From contig JAWPMV010000001.1 in assembly GCA_033391075.1 (NCBI GenBank), positions 2,294,001-2,358,000 of the forward strand: a stretch of 64,000 bases of DNA, written 5' to 3'. The notes under the pieces were generated by a model that saw only the letters and a list, made by a program, of their open reading frames with translations, ran no database searches and was not told where the DNA came from. This DNA comes from Bacteroidia bacterium (GTDB lineage Bacteria > Bacteroidota > Bacteroidia > J057). This document shows positions 53,289 through 62,378 of the stretch, in pieces (positions within the stretch are counted from its first letter, which is position 1; each line of letters starts with the position of its first letter). Both the position numbers and the translations under genes were made by a program.

Positions 53289-54290
53289 TTAATACTCCAA
53301 CACAATCTTGCCGAAATGCTTCCCGGACTCCTGATGGCGAAAGGCATCGGCCAATTGATCGAATGAAAAGCTTTTGTCTATGATAGGTTTAAATCCACTC
53401 TGATTAATAGCTTTCACCATTCTTTCCTGCATAACTCTACTTCCGACTGCAATTCCTGAGACTTTGATATGTTTGAAGAATAGCTTGGGGAAGGTGATTT
53501 CTCCTTTTCGTCCTCCTCCAAGAATCCCAATAGAAACAACATGTCCACCTATAGCGGCAGCTTCTATTGACTGAACCATAGTACTTCCTCCGCCTACATC
53601 CAGGACATGATCAATTCCACCAGTCATTTTGAAAAGGGTCTTACCCCAACGGCTATCTTCTTTGTAATTAACTACCGCTTCGGCTCCCAAGCTCTTGAGC
53701 CTTTCTGCTTTTTCCTCTGAAGAAGTCGTAGCAAAAACCCGGGCTCCAGCAGCAAGTGCGAGTTGCATGCCGAAAATAGACATACCTCCGCTTCCTTCGA
53801 TAAGCACGCTTTCTCCAGCCGTCAAATTTCCTTCTTCCATCAATCCTCTCCAGGCAGTCAGGGCTGCGCAGGGGAGGGTCGCTGCTTCTGCATAGCTATA
53901 GGTATCAGGTATTCTGCTTATGGCTTCCTGGGAAATACAGGACATTTCAGTGATATATCCATCAAAGCTTTCGCCTGATATAGATCGGGTTTTGGCTAAG
54001 CTGGCTTTTCCTTCTATCCAGTTGGGAAAGAACAATGACATTACTTTATCGCCTTCCTTCCATTTACTGACCCCTTCTCCAATGGCTACAACTTCACCTG
54101 CACCATCAGACATAGGAATTCTTCCATCAGGAACGGGAATGCCTCCTATGGCTACGAGGTAATCATGAAAATTGAGTGAGGTCGCATGCCAGCGGACCAG
54201 GACTTCACCTGCAGCGGGTTGAGGATCATTACTTTCAATGATGGCCAATTTATCCAGGCCACCGGGCTGCTTTACTACAACTGATTTCAT
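53289..54290 (-). CDS. Zinc-independent MDR oxidoreductase (quinone reductase-like)
   Basis: A 333-residue medium-chain dehydrogenase/reductase. The GroES-like half has SLNFHDYLVAIGGIPVPDGRIPMSDGAGEVVAIGEGV, and the cofactor half has VLIEGSGGMSIFGMQLALAAGARVFATTSS, a Rossmann loop for NADP(H). The zinc-binding Cys/His of alcohol dehydrogenases are missing, so it groups with quinone oxidoreductases or zinc-independent reductases. It is 32 nt downstream of the crotonase gene and probably in one operon with it. Confidence 0.9.
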   Translation of the reverse strand: MKSVVVKQPGGLDKLAIIESNDPQPAAGEVLVRWHATSLNFHDYLVAIGGIPVPDGRIPMSDGAGEVVAIGEGVSKWKEGDKVMSLFFPNWIEGKASLAKTRSISGESFDGYITEMSCISQEAISRIPDTYSYAEAATLPCAALTAWRGLMEEGNLTAGESVLIEGSGGMSIFGMQLALAAGARVFATTSSEEKAERLKSLGAEAVVNYKEDSRWGKTLFKMTGGIDHVLDVGGGSTMVQSIEAAAIGGHVVSIGILGGGRKGEITFPKLFFKHIKVSGIAVGSRVMQERMVKAINQSGFKPIIDKSFSFDQLADAFRHQESGKHFGKIVLEY

Positions 54291-54322
54291 ATTGATTTTG
54301 GGAAAGGGTTATTAAGGGCGTT

Positions 54323-55123
54323 TTATCTATGGTCTTCGAAATTTCCTTCGCGTTTTTGCATGGAGGCAAAGACGGCTTCCATTTGATTCTTTTTCATGAT
54401 GATTTTATCCTGTTCTACAGACTCCAACATCAGCCCTTCTTCTACATTCAAATAAGGAGCTTGATTGAGGACCTTTTTTGCAGTTACGATTGCGCTGGGG
54501 CTTTTTGATGCGATCTCTTTTGCCAGGGTCAAGGCATCCGCCAATGGATTTTCTGAAAGGTGGGTCGCAAAACCATATTCGACAGCCTGCTCACCAGAAA
54601 AAATACGATGTGTATAGGTTAATTCACGAATGATATCATCCCGCACGCTATGACGCATCAGTTGCGTTCCTGCCATATCCGGAATGATGCCCCATTTGGT
54701 TTCCATTACACTCAATTTGGTATCCGCTGTAATGTATTTGATGTCGGCTCCCAGCATGATTTGTAAGCCTCCTCCAAATGCAACTCCATGAACTGCAGCG
54801 ATGACAGGCACAGATAATTCACGCCAGGCCCAGACTGCCTGTTGCCACATATTGGCGATGCCATGAGTCCGGGTCGCTAAAGTCGCATTTCCCGGGTTTT
54901 GTCCATTGCCAGCGCTCAAACTTGCCAAATCAAGACCAGCACAAAAAGCTCTTCCTTCACCTGTAATTACTACCACCCTGCAAGAACTATCTTGTTCTAC
55001 TTTTTCAGCAGCTTCAATGATCCCCTCAAACATGGCTTTGTCCAGGGCATTCATTTTGTCCGGACGACTGAGTTTTACTATGGATATATGTCCTTGTTTT
55101 TCTATCGTTACTCGCTGTTCCAT
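54323..55123 (-). CDS. Enoyl-CoA hydratase/isomerase (crotonase) family protein
   Basis: A 266-residue crotonase. The oxyanion-hole segments are GRAFCAGLDLASL (about 60-73) and AVHGVAFGGGLQIMLGADI (about 112-130). A glutamate suited to hydration or isomerisation is not clear at the usual positions, while Asp in the MAGTQ region favours isomerase-type members such as dienoyl-CoA isomerase. It would act on CoA thioesters. It is co-transcribed with the MDR gene. Confidence 0.9.
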   Translation of the reverse strand: MEQRVTIEKQGHISIVKLSRPDKMNALDKAMFEGIIEAAEKVEQDSSCRVVVITGEGRAFCAGLDLASLSAGNGQNPGNATLATRTHGIANMWQQAVWAWRELSVPVIAAVHGVAFGGGLQIMLGADIKYITADTKLSVMETKWGIIPDMAGTQLMRHSVRDDIIRELTYTHRIFSGEQAVEYGFATHLSENPLADALTLAKEIASKSPSAIVTAKKVLNQAPYLNVEEGLMLESVEQDKIIMKKNQMEAVFASMQKREGNFEDHR

Positions 55124-55249
55124 TGCTTTGTTATGTAAAGGTGAAAGAGGGAAGAATATAGCTAAATTCGATTCGATTTGGCAAAGTATACTTCTCCCTA
55201 TCCTGATTTATGCTTTTTTATTAAACCGGTATATCTGTCTCTTGTTTAG

Positions 55250-56740
55250 CTAGCTAAAGTTTTCCTCATTCCAGCGCAATTCCTTTTTGATAGCTTCCAG
55301 TCTGCTATCCTGATTGATCAGGATAGATTCAATACCTGCTATTTCGGCAAAATCCTGAAGGTATTCTGCATCTAGTGATTCAGAGTAGCAGGTATGATGC
55401 GCTCCTCCGGAAAGTATCCAGGCAGTAGCAGCCGTCTCAAGATTTGGGAGAGGTTTCCAAAGAGCTCTGGCTACCGGAAGTTTGGGCATGTCTTCTTTGA
55501 TTTCTATGGCTTCGACTTCATTTATTAGCAGACGAAATCGGTGACCCAGGTCGATCATGGAAGCATTTAATGCTTTGCCAGCTTTAGCGTTGAAAACCAA
55601 TCTCAGAGGATCTTCCTTTCCCCCGATTCCCAAAGGATGAATTTCGCAGGAAGGCTTGCCACTAGCTATTGAAGGACAAATCTCCAGCATATGTGCTCCC
55701 AATACCAAATCCTGCTTTGGGTGAAAATGGTAGGTGTAATCTTCCATGAAGGAATTTCCTCCCGCTAGTCCGGTTCCCATAACTTTCATCGCACGAACCA
55801 ATGCAGCAGTTTTCCAATCTCCTTCCGCTCCAAATCCATAACCTTGGGCCATGAGTCTTTGTACTGCCAAACCCGGTAATTGTGCCAGACCATGAAGATT
55901 TTCAAAGGTATCTGTAAAGGCTTTAAAGCCGCCCGCTTCCAGAAAATTTTTCAAGCCCAATTCTATGCGCGCAGCCTCCATCAGAGACGCTCTTTGAGCT
56001 CCTCCTTTCTGAATTCCGGGAGTCAGCTCATAGGAAGTTTCATATTCTTCTAAAAGCTCATTGATCTCTTGGTCCTTTACTGTATCTAAGAAATCCTTAA
56101 GATCTCCCAGTCCATAGCCATTTACAGCATATCCAAACTGAATCTGAGCGCTGACTTTATTCCCTTCGGTTACAGCAACCTCCCGCATATTATCTCCAAG
56201 TCGAGCTATTTTGAGATTTTGTGAGTCTTCCCATGCACTAGCGACTCGACACCATTTATCCAGCTTTTTGTGAAGATTACTATCTTTCCAATGAGCACTC
56301 AGAACCTTTCTTTTAATCCCCATTCTGCTACAAATAAAGCCGAACTCTCTCCCACCATGTGCAGATTGATTGAGATTCATGAAATCCATGTCTATGTCTG
56401 ACCAGGGGATTTCCTGATTGAATTGAGTGTGAAGATGAAGCAAAGGTTTTTGGAGTGCCCGCAATCCTCTGATCCACATTTTTGCAGGGGAAAAGGTATG
56501 CATCCAGGCAATAATTCCAATGCAATTCTCAGCCGCATTGGCTTGAAGGATGCTGCGGTATATTTCATCAGGAGCTGTCAGTACTTGCTTGAAGACAATA
56601 CGAACAGAGATGTTTTCAGAAGCATTAAGCTCCTGGCTTATGACTTCCGCATGCTTTTTTACCTGAATAAGGGTTTCTTCTCCGTATAAATGCTGGCTTC
56701 CACACAGAAACCAGACTTCATATTTTCCCATGTCGTTCAT
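55250..56740 (-). CDS. araA: L-arabinose isomerase
   Basis: A 496-residue AraA, the expected size, converting L-arabinose to L-ribulose with a divalent metal. Recognisable regions: [17 protein letters not shown] at the start, the metal ligands in [13 protein letters not shown] and MEDYTYHF, the histidine in [11 protein letters not shown], and the C-terminal [11 protein letters not shown]. AraB and AraD are not beside it. It begins 9 nt after the thiolase stop, so it shares an operon with a fatty-acid gene, an odd pairing. Met4 is an alternative start. Confidence 0.95.
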   Translation of the reverse strand: MNDMGKYEVWFLCGSQHLYGEETLIQVKKHAEVISQELNASENISVRIVFKQVLTAPDEIYRSILQANAAENCIGIIAWMHTFSPAKMWIRGLRALQKPLLHLHTQFNQEIPWSDIDMDFMNLNQSAHGGREFGFICSRMGIKRKVLSAHWKDSNLHKKLDKWCRVASAWEDSQNLKIARLGDNMREVAVTEGNKVSAQIQFGYAVNGYGLGDLKDFLDTVKDQEINELLEEYETSYELTPGIQKGGAQRASLMEAARIELGLKNFLEAGGFKAFTDTFENLHGLAQLPGLAVQRLMAQGYGFGAEGDWKTAALVRAMKVMGTGLAGGNSFMEDYTYHFHPKQDLVLGAHMLEICPSIASGKPSCEIHPLGIGGKEDPLRLVFNAKAGKALNASMIDLGHRFRLLINEVEAIEIKEDMPKLPVARALWKPLPNLETAATAWILSGGAHHTCYSESLDAEYLQDFAEIAGIESILINQDSRLEAIKKELRWNEENFS

Positions 56741-56749
56741 GGGAGGAAT

Positions 56750-57955
56750 TTACACTTTTTCCAGAATGATGGCATAACCCTGCCCAACTCCTATACACAT
56801 AGTTGCCAATCCGTACTGGACATCTTTCTCATGCAATTCGAGGGCAAGGCTGTGGGTGATACGTGTGCCAGAAACTCCCAGCGGATGTCCGATGGCTATG
56901 GCTCCTCCATTAGGATTTACTCTTTCATCATCATCTGCTAATCCCAACTCTCGGGTGCAAGCCAGACTTTGGGCTGAGAAGGCTTCATTGAGTTCAATAA
57001 GCCCAATGTCATCCAGACTCAAGCCTGCTTTTTTTAAGGCTTTTTTCGAAGCTTTCACCGGACCGATACCCATGATGCGAGGCTCTACGCCAACCACGGC
57101 CGAACTGACAATTCTTGCCAATGGTTTTAGCTTGTATTTCTTTACAGCATCTTCAGAAGCTACAATAACGGCAGCAGCACCATCATTGAGTCCACTGGCG
57201 TTTCCGGCTGTAACCGTTCCGTTTTCCTTGAAAACTGTACGAAGCTTACCTAAAGCTTCCATTGAGGTATCGTGGCGTATGAATTCATCCTGATCAAAAA
57301 GCAAAGGATCTTGCTTCCTTCTTGGGATATCCAGGGCCACAATTTCTTTGGCCAGTCTTCCACTTTTTTGAGCATGCGAAGCTTTCTGTTGGGACCACAT
57401 GGCAAATTTATCCTGATCTTCCCGATTTATATTAAACATCTCTGCGAGATTCTCCGCCGTATTTCCCATGGCTTCTGTTCCATAAAGCTTTGCCATTTTC
57501 GGATTGATAAAGCGCCATCCGAAACTGCTATCATAGACTTTCATGTCTCCTCCAAAGGCTTTGCCGGATTTGGACATAGCTAAAGGAGCCCGAGTCATAT
57601 GTTCGATTCCGCCACTAATCATGAGGTCTGCATCACCAGCCTTGATCGCGCGATTTGCATGAACAATAGAAGACATACCCGATGAACAAAGGCGATTGAT
57701 GGTCTCTCCGGGAACTGACCAGGGCAATCCTGCTAACAAAAGCGCCATGCGAGCTACATTTCTATTGTCTTCTCCCGCCTGATTGGCACAACCCATGATG
57801 ACGTCATCATAGGCATCTGCTGGAATGTTTCCATTTCTTTCAACCAATGCTTTAATAACATGGGCCAGTAAATCATCTGTTCGTATGCTGGATAGACTGC
57901 CTCTGAATTTCCCAAAAGCTGTCCGCAATCCATCTATTATATATGCTTCTTTCAT
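56750..57955 (-). CDS. Acetyl-CoA acyltransferase (3-ketoacyl-CoA thiolase)
   Basis: A 401-residue thiolase with Cys90 (INRLCSSGMSS), His357 (GHPLGVSGTR) and Cys387 (TMCIGVGQGYA). It resembles FadA/PcaF-type degradative thiolases more than the AtoB-like copy at 3083. It would cleave 3-ketoacyl-CoA in beta-oxidation or aromatic degradation. It is divergent from the tetR gene with two palindromes between them, so it may be a target of that regulator. Confidence 0.94.
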   Translation of the reverse strand: MKEAYIIDGLRTAFGKFRGSLSSIRTDDLLAHVIKALVERNGNIPADAYDDVIMGCANQAGEDNRNVARMALLLAGLPWSVPGETINRLCSSGMSSIVHANRAIKAGDADLMISGGIEHMTRAPLAMSKSGKAFGGDMKVYDSSFGWRFINPKMAKLYGTEAMGNTAENLAEMFNINREDQDKFAMWSQQKASHAQKSGRLAKEIVALDIPRRKQDPLLFDQDEFIRHDTSMEALGKLRTVFKENGTVTAGNASGLNDGAAAVIVASEDAVKKYKLKPLARIVSSAVVGVEPRIMGIGPVKASKKALKKAGLSLDDIGLIELNEAFSAQSLACTRELGLADDDERVNPNGGAIAIGHPLGVSGTRITHSLALELHEKDVQYGLATMCIGVGQGYAIILEKV

Positions 57956-58091
57956 AATCTGTTAAATCGGTATAAACAAAGGTATTAATTCCTCCGTTTT
58001 AGCAAACCCCAATAAGCTCCAGATAGAATACAGTAAATGATTTCGAAGAAAAAACAGAATAAAATTCTGTAATAGCACAACTTAGTCAAAG

Positions 58092-58109
58092 TTTAAGCGT
58101 AAGCTTAAA
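58092..58109. promoter_or_regulatory. Palindrome 1, probable TetR-family operator
   Basis: TTTAAGC-GTAA-GCTTAAA is a perfect 7-bp inverted repeat with a 4-nt centre, 62 bp before the tetR start and in the divergent region to the thiolase. Confidence 0.5.
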
Positions 58110-58117
58110 ACAATTGA

Positions 58118-58135
58118 TTTAAACACTTGTTTAAA
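58118..58135. promoter_or_regulatory. Palindrome 2, probable TetR-family operator overlapping the promoter
   Basis: TTTAAACA-CT-TGTTTAAA is a perfect 8-bp inverted repeat. It covers a TTG at 58127-58129 that lies 20 nt before TAACTTGC (58150-58157), a weak Bacteroidota-type promoter. Binding here would block transcription of the tetR/efflux operon. Confidence 0.55.
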
Positions 58136-58170
58136 ATCGCTGTTTCATTTAACTTGCACTCAAAGAATGA

Positions 58171-58809
58171 ATGAACATGAGTGAAATACAGCTTGACAGT
58201 ACAGAGCAAAAGATAAAGGAAACGGCAAGAGTTCTTTTTCTGGAAAAGGGGCTGAGGGGAACTACCATACGAGAAGTGGCAGAAAAAGCAGGGGTAAATG
58301 TGGCTTTAGTTAACTATTACTTTCGAACAAAGAATAAGCTCTTTATTGCCATTTTCAAGGAGAAGTTTTTAACCTTTAATGAAGCGGGTTATCACATTTT
58401 AACCAATGAAGCGAAACCTTTTCTGGAAAGGATAGAAGAGTTTATTGATCATTACATTGAAGTAACACTAGCTCAACCCAATCTGCCAATTTTTGTCTTG
58501 AGTGAGCTGCATTTCAATGATGAATTGAAGGAGGTTCTTGCCAATATTAAAACGGAGACTAAGGGGAAATATCTGGGGGTTTTGCAAAAAAATATTGATC
58601 AGGAAGTCGCAGCTGGAAATATCAGGCCTGTCAATTTTATGAATTTGGAGATAAGCATGATGTCAATGATGACCTTTCCTTTTCTGACCCGAAAGATGAT
58701 TACGCGGATAGAGGGATTTTCTGAAGAAGCCTTTCGAGCATTTGTGCTCAACTGGAAAGAGCATATCAAGACCATGATCTTTACTTTTTTAAAACCTGAA
58801 ACACCTTAA
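58171..58809 (+). CDS. TetR/AcrR family transcriptional regulator
   Basis: A 212-residue repressor with an N-terminal helix-turn-helix (about 12-60: LFLEKGLRGTTIREVAEKAGVNVALVNYYFRTKNKLF) and an all-helical ligand domain. It is the first gene of an operon whose next genes encode a TolC-like channel, adaptor and RND pump. Two palindromes just upstream fit autoregulation. Met3 is an alternative start. Confidence 0.93.
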   Translation: MNMSEIQLDSTEQKIKETARVLFLEKGLRGTTIREVAEKAGVNVALVNYYFRTKNKLFIAIFKEKFLTFNEAGYHILTNEAKPFLERIEEFIDHYIEVTLAQPNLPIFVLSELHFNDELKEVLANIKTETKGKYLGVLQKNIDQEVAAGNIRPVNFMNLEISMMSMMTFPFLTRKMITRIEGFSEEAFRAFVLNWKEHIKTMIFTFLKPETP

Positions 58810-58869
58810 GTTTTTTATATAGAACAGATTCTACACTCTTACTTAACGCAAATTCACTTTACAAACGCT

Positions 58870-61266
58870 ATGTTACCTATGCGAATAAAAAGCATAAGAG
58901 ACAAAAGCAAGGAGTACCAGAAGCCCGTCTTCCTCTTACTTCTTTGTTTATGCCTCTTTTATCCAGCCGTCCAGGCACAGGATAGACCCGACTATCAAAT
59001 TGGTATTCTTTTAGAAGAACGGAGTGCAGAAATTGAAGCCCTCCTTCCTCAACTGCAAAAAGAGATTATTGCAGTTGTTGGAGAAGATGCCGATGTCAGT
59101 TTTCCAGAAAAATGGATCCTTTCCAATAATAATGATCTGGATCAGGCTGGCAAAAATCTGGAAATCCTAAATGGAGGACCAAATATGATCCTCGCTTTCG
59201 GAGCCATAAACAGTGTGGTTGTGACTCGACAGCAAAGTTTTCCCAAACCTACCTTACTTTTCGGAGCAGTACCCGCAGATTTTATTAGCATCGAGGAAAG
59301 AAGAGAAACTTCCGGAATCAACAATTTCGTCTATTTGGTTACCAGCCATTCTTTGAGAGAAGACCTGGATTCATTTAGGGATCTCTATGATTTCAAGGAT
59401 TTAGGAATCGCTGTCAATCGAACCATCACGGAAAACCTGGAGGTGGAAAATTACCTGCAAAACATTTTCTCAGATTCTAGCCAGGGGTATACATTGATCC
59501 CTTTTTATGAGGTGAGTGATATCATTGCCGAGTTGGATGAGATCGATGCGCTCTATATTGAAGGGGGAGATTTCTTTAGTTCGGAGGAATTAGAATTGCT
59601 GGTTGGAGAATTGAATCTCAAAAAGATTCCCTCTATGACAGCAACTGCCCAACAAGATGTCGAGGCGGGTATTCTGGCAACGAAACAGAGTCGTTCAAAC
59701 GTAGAGCAGCTTTTTCGAAGAATAGCCCTGAGTGTTGAAGCCGTGATAAATGGGACCAATCCTTCAGAATTGCCTCTGTATTTTGAACCACGAGAAGAAC
59801 TCACGATTAATTTCAATACAGCCGAGACCTTAGGAATACCGATTCGCTACAGTCAAATCGCGCGGACCAATTTAGTCGGCGATTTGGATAAGCTGGGTGC
59901 GGAGAAGAAGTATGACCTGAAAATGTTGATGGAGGAAGTTCTGCTTTCCAATTTGGGTCTGAAGGTTAGTCAATTAGGGGTGGATTTAGTGGATCAGGAT
60001 GTGCGCCTGGCTAAAAGCAATTATTTGCCAAATGTAGAAGTATCAGCTTCGGGAACCAATGTGGATCCTGCTTTAGCAGAGGTTTCCAATGGACAAAATC
60101 CTGAATTCTCTACTGCAGCCAATGCAACCCTTAGTCAGATAATTTATGCTCCGGGTGCAAGTGCAAATATCAAAATTCAGAAAGAATTGCTGGAAGCGGA
60201 AAAAGAAAACCTGAATACGGACAAGTTGAATATTATTTTCGATGCATCTACGCTGTATTTCAATACCCTTCTGGTCAAGGCAAATCTTCAGATCACCAAA
60301 AGCAATATGGATCTGACAGAAGAGAACCTGAAGTTAGCCCAACAAAGATTTGAATCCGGCCAAACCGGTAAATCAGATGTTTTGCGTTTTCAAAGTCAAC
60401 TTGCTCAGAATACCCAGCAGTTTGTGGAAGGGTATAACCAGCTTCAGCAAGCCTATTTCACCATCAATCAAGTACTTAATCAACCTATCAGGAGGAGAAT
60501 AGATGTATTGGATGCGAGTCTGGATGATGGCATTTACTCAGAATATAATTATGACAGAATAAAGGATATCCTGGATGATCCGAATTTGATTGAGCCATTT
60601 ATCTCATTTTTGATAAATGAAGCCAAGAAAAATTCTCCAGAATTGAAATCTCTGAATTACAATCTCCAGGCAAACAATCACAATATCTGGTTGAATAAGC
60701 AGGGACGATTTCTGCCCACCGTGGCCTTGCAGGGGCAAGTACAGAGAAATATATCGAGAAGCGGAGCCGGTAGCGAATTCCCTCCTGGATTTGGAGCGAT
60801 TCCCAATTCCTATTATACACTCGGCGTAAATGTATCGATTCCAATCTTTCAGCAAAATCAGCGAAATATCAATCGGCAGTCAGCCATTATCCAAAGAGAA
60901 CAGCTCCTGGCGAATCAGGATAATCTGGCTTTGAATATCGATCAAAGTGTAAGTAGTGCTGTCTTGCAGGTGATCAATCAAATTGCCAATCTGGAACTTT
61001 CGAAAGTCTCTGAATCCACGGCCAAGGAAAGTCTTGAGCTTACCCAGGAGGCATATCGTCAAGGAGGGGTGACCTGGGTACAATTGATCGATGCTCAGAA
61101 CAACTTTTTCCAGGCACAGCTTGCAAATGCTACTGCCGTTTACAATTTCTTAAGCAGCTCCTTAAATCTGGAGCGTAATATAGGGTATTTCTTTATCCTG
61201 AATTCATCGGAAAAGAACGAAGATTTCCGTCAAAGATTCCGCGCTTATTTCGAAAATGACTATTAA
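58870..61266 (+). CDS. TolC-family outer-membrane efflux protein fused to an ABC substrate-binding-like domain
   Basis: A 798-residue protein with a signal peptide (ending AVQAQ, about residue 36). Residues about 40-335 look like the TrpX/ABC_sub_bind type of periplasmic binding protein (YQIGILLEERSAEIE..., GPNMILAFGAINSVVV, TLLFGAVP, DALYIEGGDFF). Residues about 350-790 are a TolC/OEP channel with paired coiled-coil repeats (NLKLAQQRFESGQTGKSDVLRFQ and LELTQEAYRQGGVTWVQLIDAQ). TolC proteins are usually 420-500 residues. The extra domain may hand a ligand to the channel. It is followed closely by the adaptor gene. Confidence 0.88.
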   Translation: MLPMRIKSIRDKSKEYQKPVFLLLLCLCLFYPAVQAQDRPDYQIGILLEERSAEIEALLPQLQKEIIAVVGEDADVSFPEKWILSNNNDLDQAGKNLEILNGGPNMILAFGAINSVVVTRQQSFPKPTLLFGAVPADFISIEERRETSGINNFVYLVTSHSLREDLDSFRDLYDFKDLGIAVNRTITENLEVENYLQNIFSDSSQGYTLIPFYEVSDIIAELDEIDALYIEGGDFFSSEELELLVGELNLKKIPSMTATAQQDVEAGILATKQSRSNVEQLFRRIALSVEAVINGTNPSELPLYFEPREELTINFNTAETLGIPIRYSQIARTNLVGDLDKLGAEKKYDLKMLMEEVLLSNLGLKVSQLGVDLVDQDVRLAKSNYLPNVEVSASGTNVDPALAEVSNGQNPEFSTAANATLSQIIYAPGASANIKIQKELLEAEKENLNTDKLNIIFDASTLYFNTLLVKANLQITKSNMDLTEENLKLAQQRFESGQTGKSDVLRFQSQLAQNTQQFVEGYNQLQQAYFTINQVLNQPIRRRIDVLDASLDDGIYSEYNYDRIKDILDDPNLIEPFISFLINEAKKNSPELKSLNYNLQANNHNIWLNKQGRFLPTVALQGQVQRNISRSGAGSEFPPGFGAIPNSYYTLGVNVSIPIFQQNQRNINRQSAIIQREQLLANQDNLALNIDQSVSSAVLQVINQIANLELSKVSESTAKESLELTQEAYRQGGVTWVQLIDAQNNFFQAQLANATAVYNFLSSSLNLERNIGYFFILNSSEKNEDFRQRFRAYFENDY

Positions 61267-61276
61267 TCCAAGGATC

Positions 61277-62359
61277 ATGAAAAAAATATTGCAAATCAGC
61301 AGCCTACTATATATCGCACTTTTTCTTTCCTCCTGTGCAGAGGAAGTAAAGACTAAAAAGAAAGTTCTTCGTCCGGTTTTGTACCAGGAAGTAGGATTTG
61401 GAGATGGAGGTAGTAAACGTACCTTTAATGGAACAGCTCAGACTGATAAAGTAATCGGCTTGAGTTTTAGAAGCGGAGGAATCATCACCCTATACAATTT
61501 GAAAATCGGTCAGAAAGTTCGCAAAGGAGAATTACTGGCAAGGCTGGATAATGTTCAGGCCCGTTTGGCCTATGAGCAAGCGGTAGCCTCTTTAAATATC
61601 GCTGAGTCGCAGGAAAAAACTGCAAAATTGAGTTTGAACAGGATTCGCTCCTTGTATGAAAAGGGGAGTGCTGCTTTGAGTGATTATGAAAGTGTGAAAA
61701 ACTCATATCAAAATGCCATCAATAGTTTGGAGTCTGCCAAGAGGAGTGTAGGCATTCAAAAAGAACAGATCAATTATGGCTATATATATGCCCCCCAATC
61801 GGGCGTGATCGCCAGTGTTTCTTCAGAACTGGGAGAGAATGTAAACCCGGGACAATCAGTAGCCATCCTGAATGCAGGGAGCAAGATTACCATCCAATTG
61901 GGGATTCCTGAAAGCGTAATCAATAGTGTAAAACTGGGGATGAAAGTAGGGATAGATTTTCCTGCAATTTCCGTAAAATCCTTTGAAGGAAAAGTAGCCG
62001 AACTTTCCCCTGCCTTAGACAGATCTACCTCAACATATCCTGTAGAAGTGGAGGTTCTGAATGTGAGTGAAGAGGTAAAATCAGGAATGGCAGCCAATGT
62101 CAATTTCTCTTTTGGTGCCAAGGAAGAAAAATCCCTGATGATTCCAGCAAAGTCAGTCGGAGAAGATAGTAAAGGTCGTTTTGTCTTTTTGGTGAATGAT
62201 GGAGAAGCCTCAGCGACTGTCCAGAAGCAGCATATTAAAATTGGCCCCTTGCATAGCGGCGGATTTGAAGTCCTGGAAGGATTGGAAGCAGGGCAAAAAA
62301 TTGCAGTAGCAGGATTACAAACCCTGCTTGATGGACAGGAAGTAAAATTATCCCATTAA
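61277..62359 (+). CDS. RND efflux periplasmic adaptor (HlyD/AcrA family), lipoprotein
   Basis: A 360-residue membrane-fusion protein. The signal peptide MKKILQISSLLYIALFLSSC ends in a lipobox (Cys20). It has the lipoyl-type halves (IGQKVRKGELLARLDNVQ and YIYAPQSGVIASVSSELGENVNPGQ), an alpha-hairpin between them (about 85-145), and a beta-barrel/membrane-proximal part. It links the RND pump to the TolC channel. ATG 61277, just after AAGGA, is preferred to ATG 61256, which would overlap the previous gene. Confidence 0.93.
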   Translation: MKKILQISSLLYIALFLSSCAEEVKTKKKVLRPVLYQEVGFGDGGSKRTFNGTAQTDKVIGLSFRSGGIITLYNLKIGQKVRKGELLARLDNVQARLAYEQAVASLNIAESQEKTAKLSLNRIRSLYEKGSAALSDYESVKNSYQNAINSLESAKRSVGIQKEQINYGYIYAPQSGVIASVSSELGENVNPGQSVAILNAGSKITIQLGIPESVINSVKLGMKVGIDFPAISVKSFEGKVAELSPALDRSTSTYPVEVEVLNVSEEVKSGMAANVNFSFGAKEEKSLMIPAKSVGEDSKGRFVFLVNDGEASATVQKQHIKIGPLHSGGFEVLEGLEAGQKIAVAGLQTLLDGQEVKLSH

Positions 62360-62378
62360 TCACCAAAGCCAGAAATAC

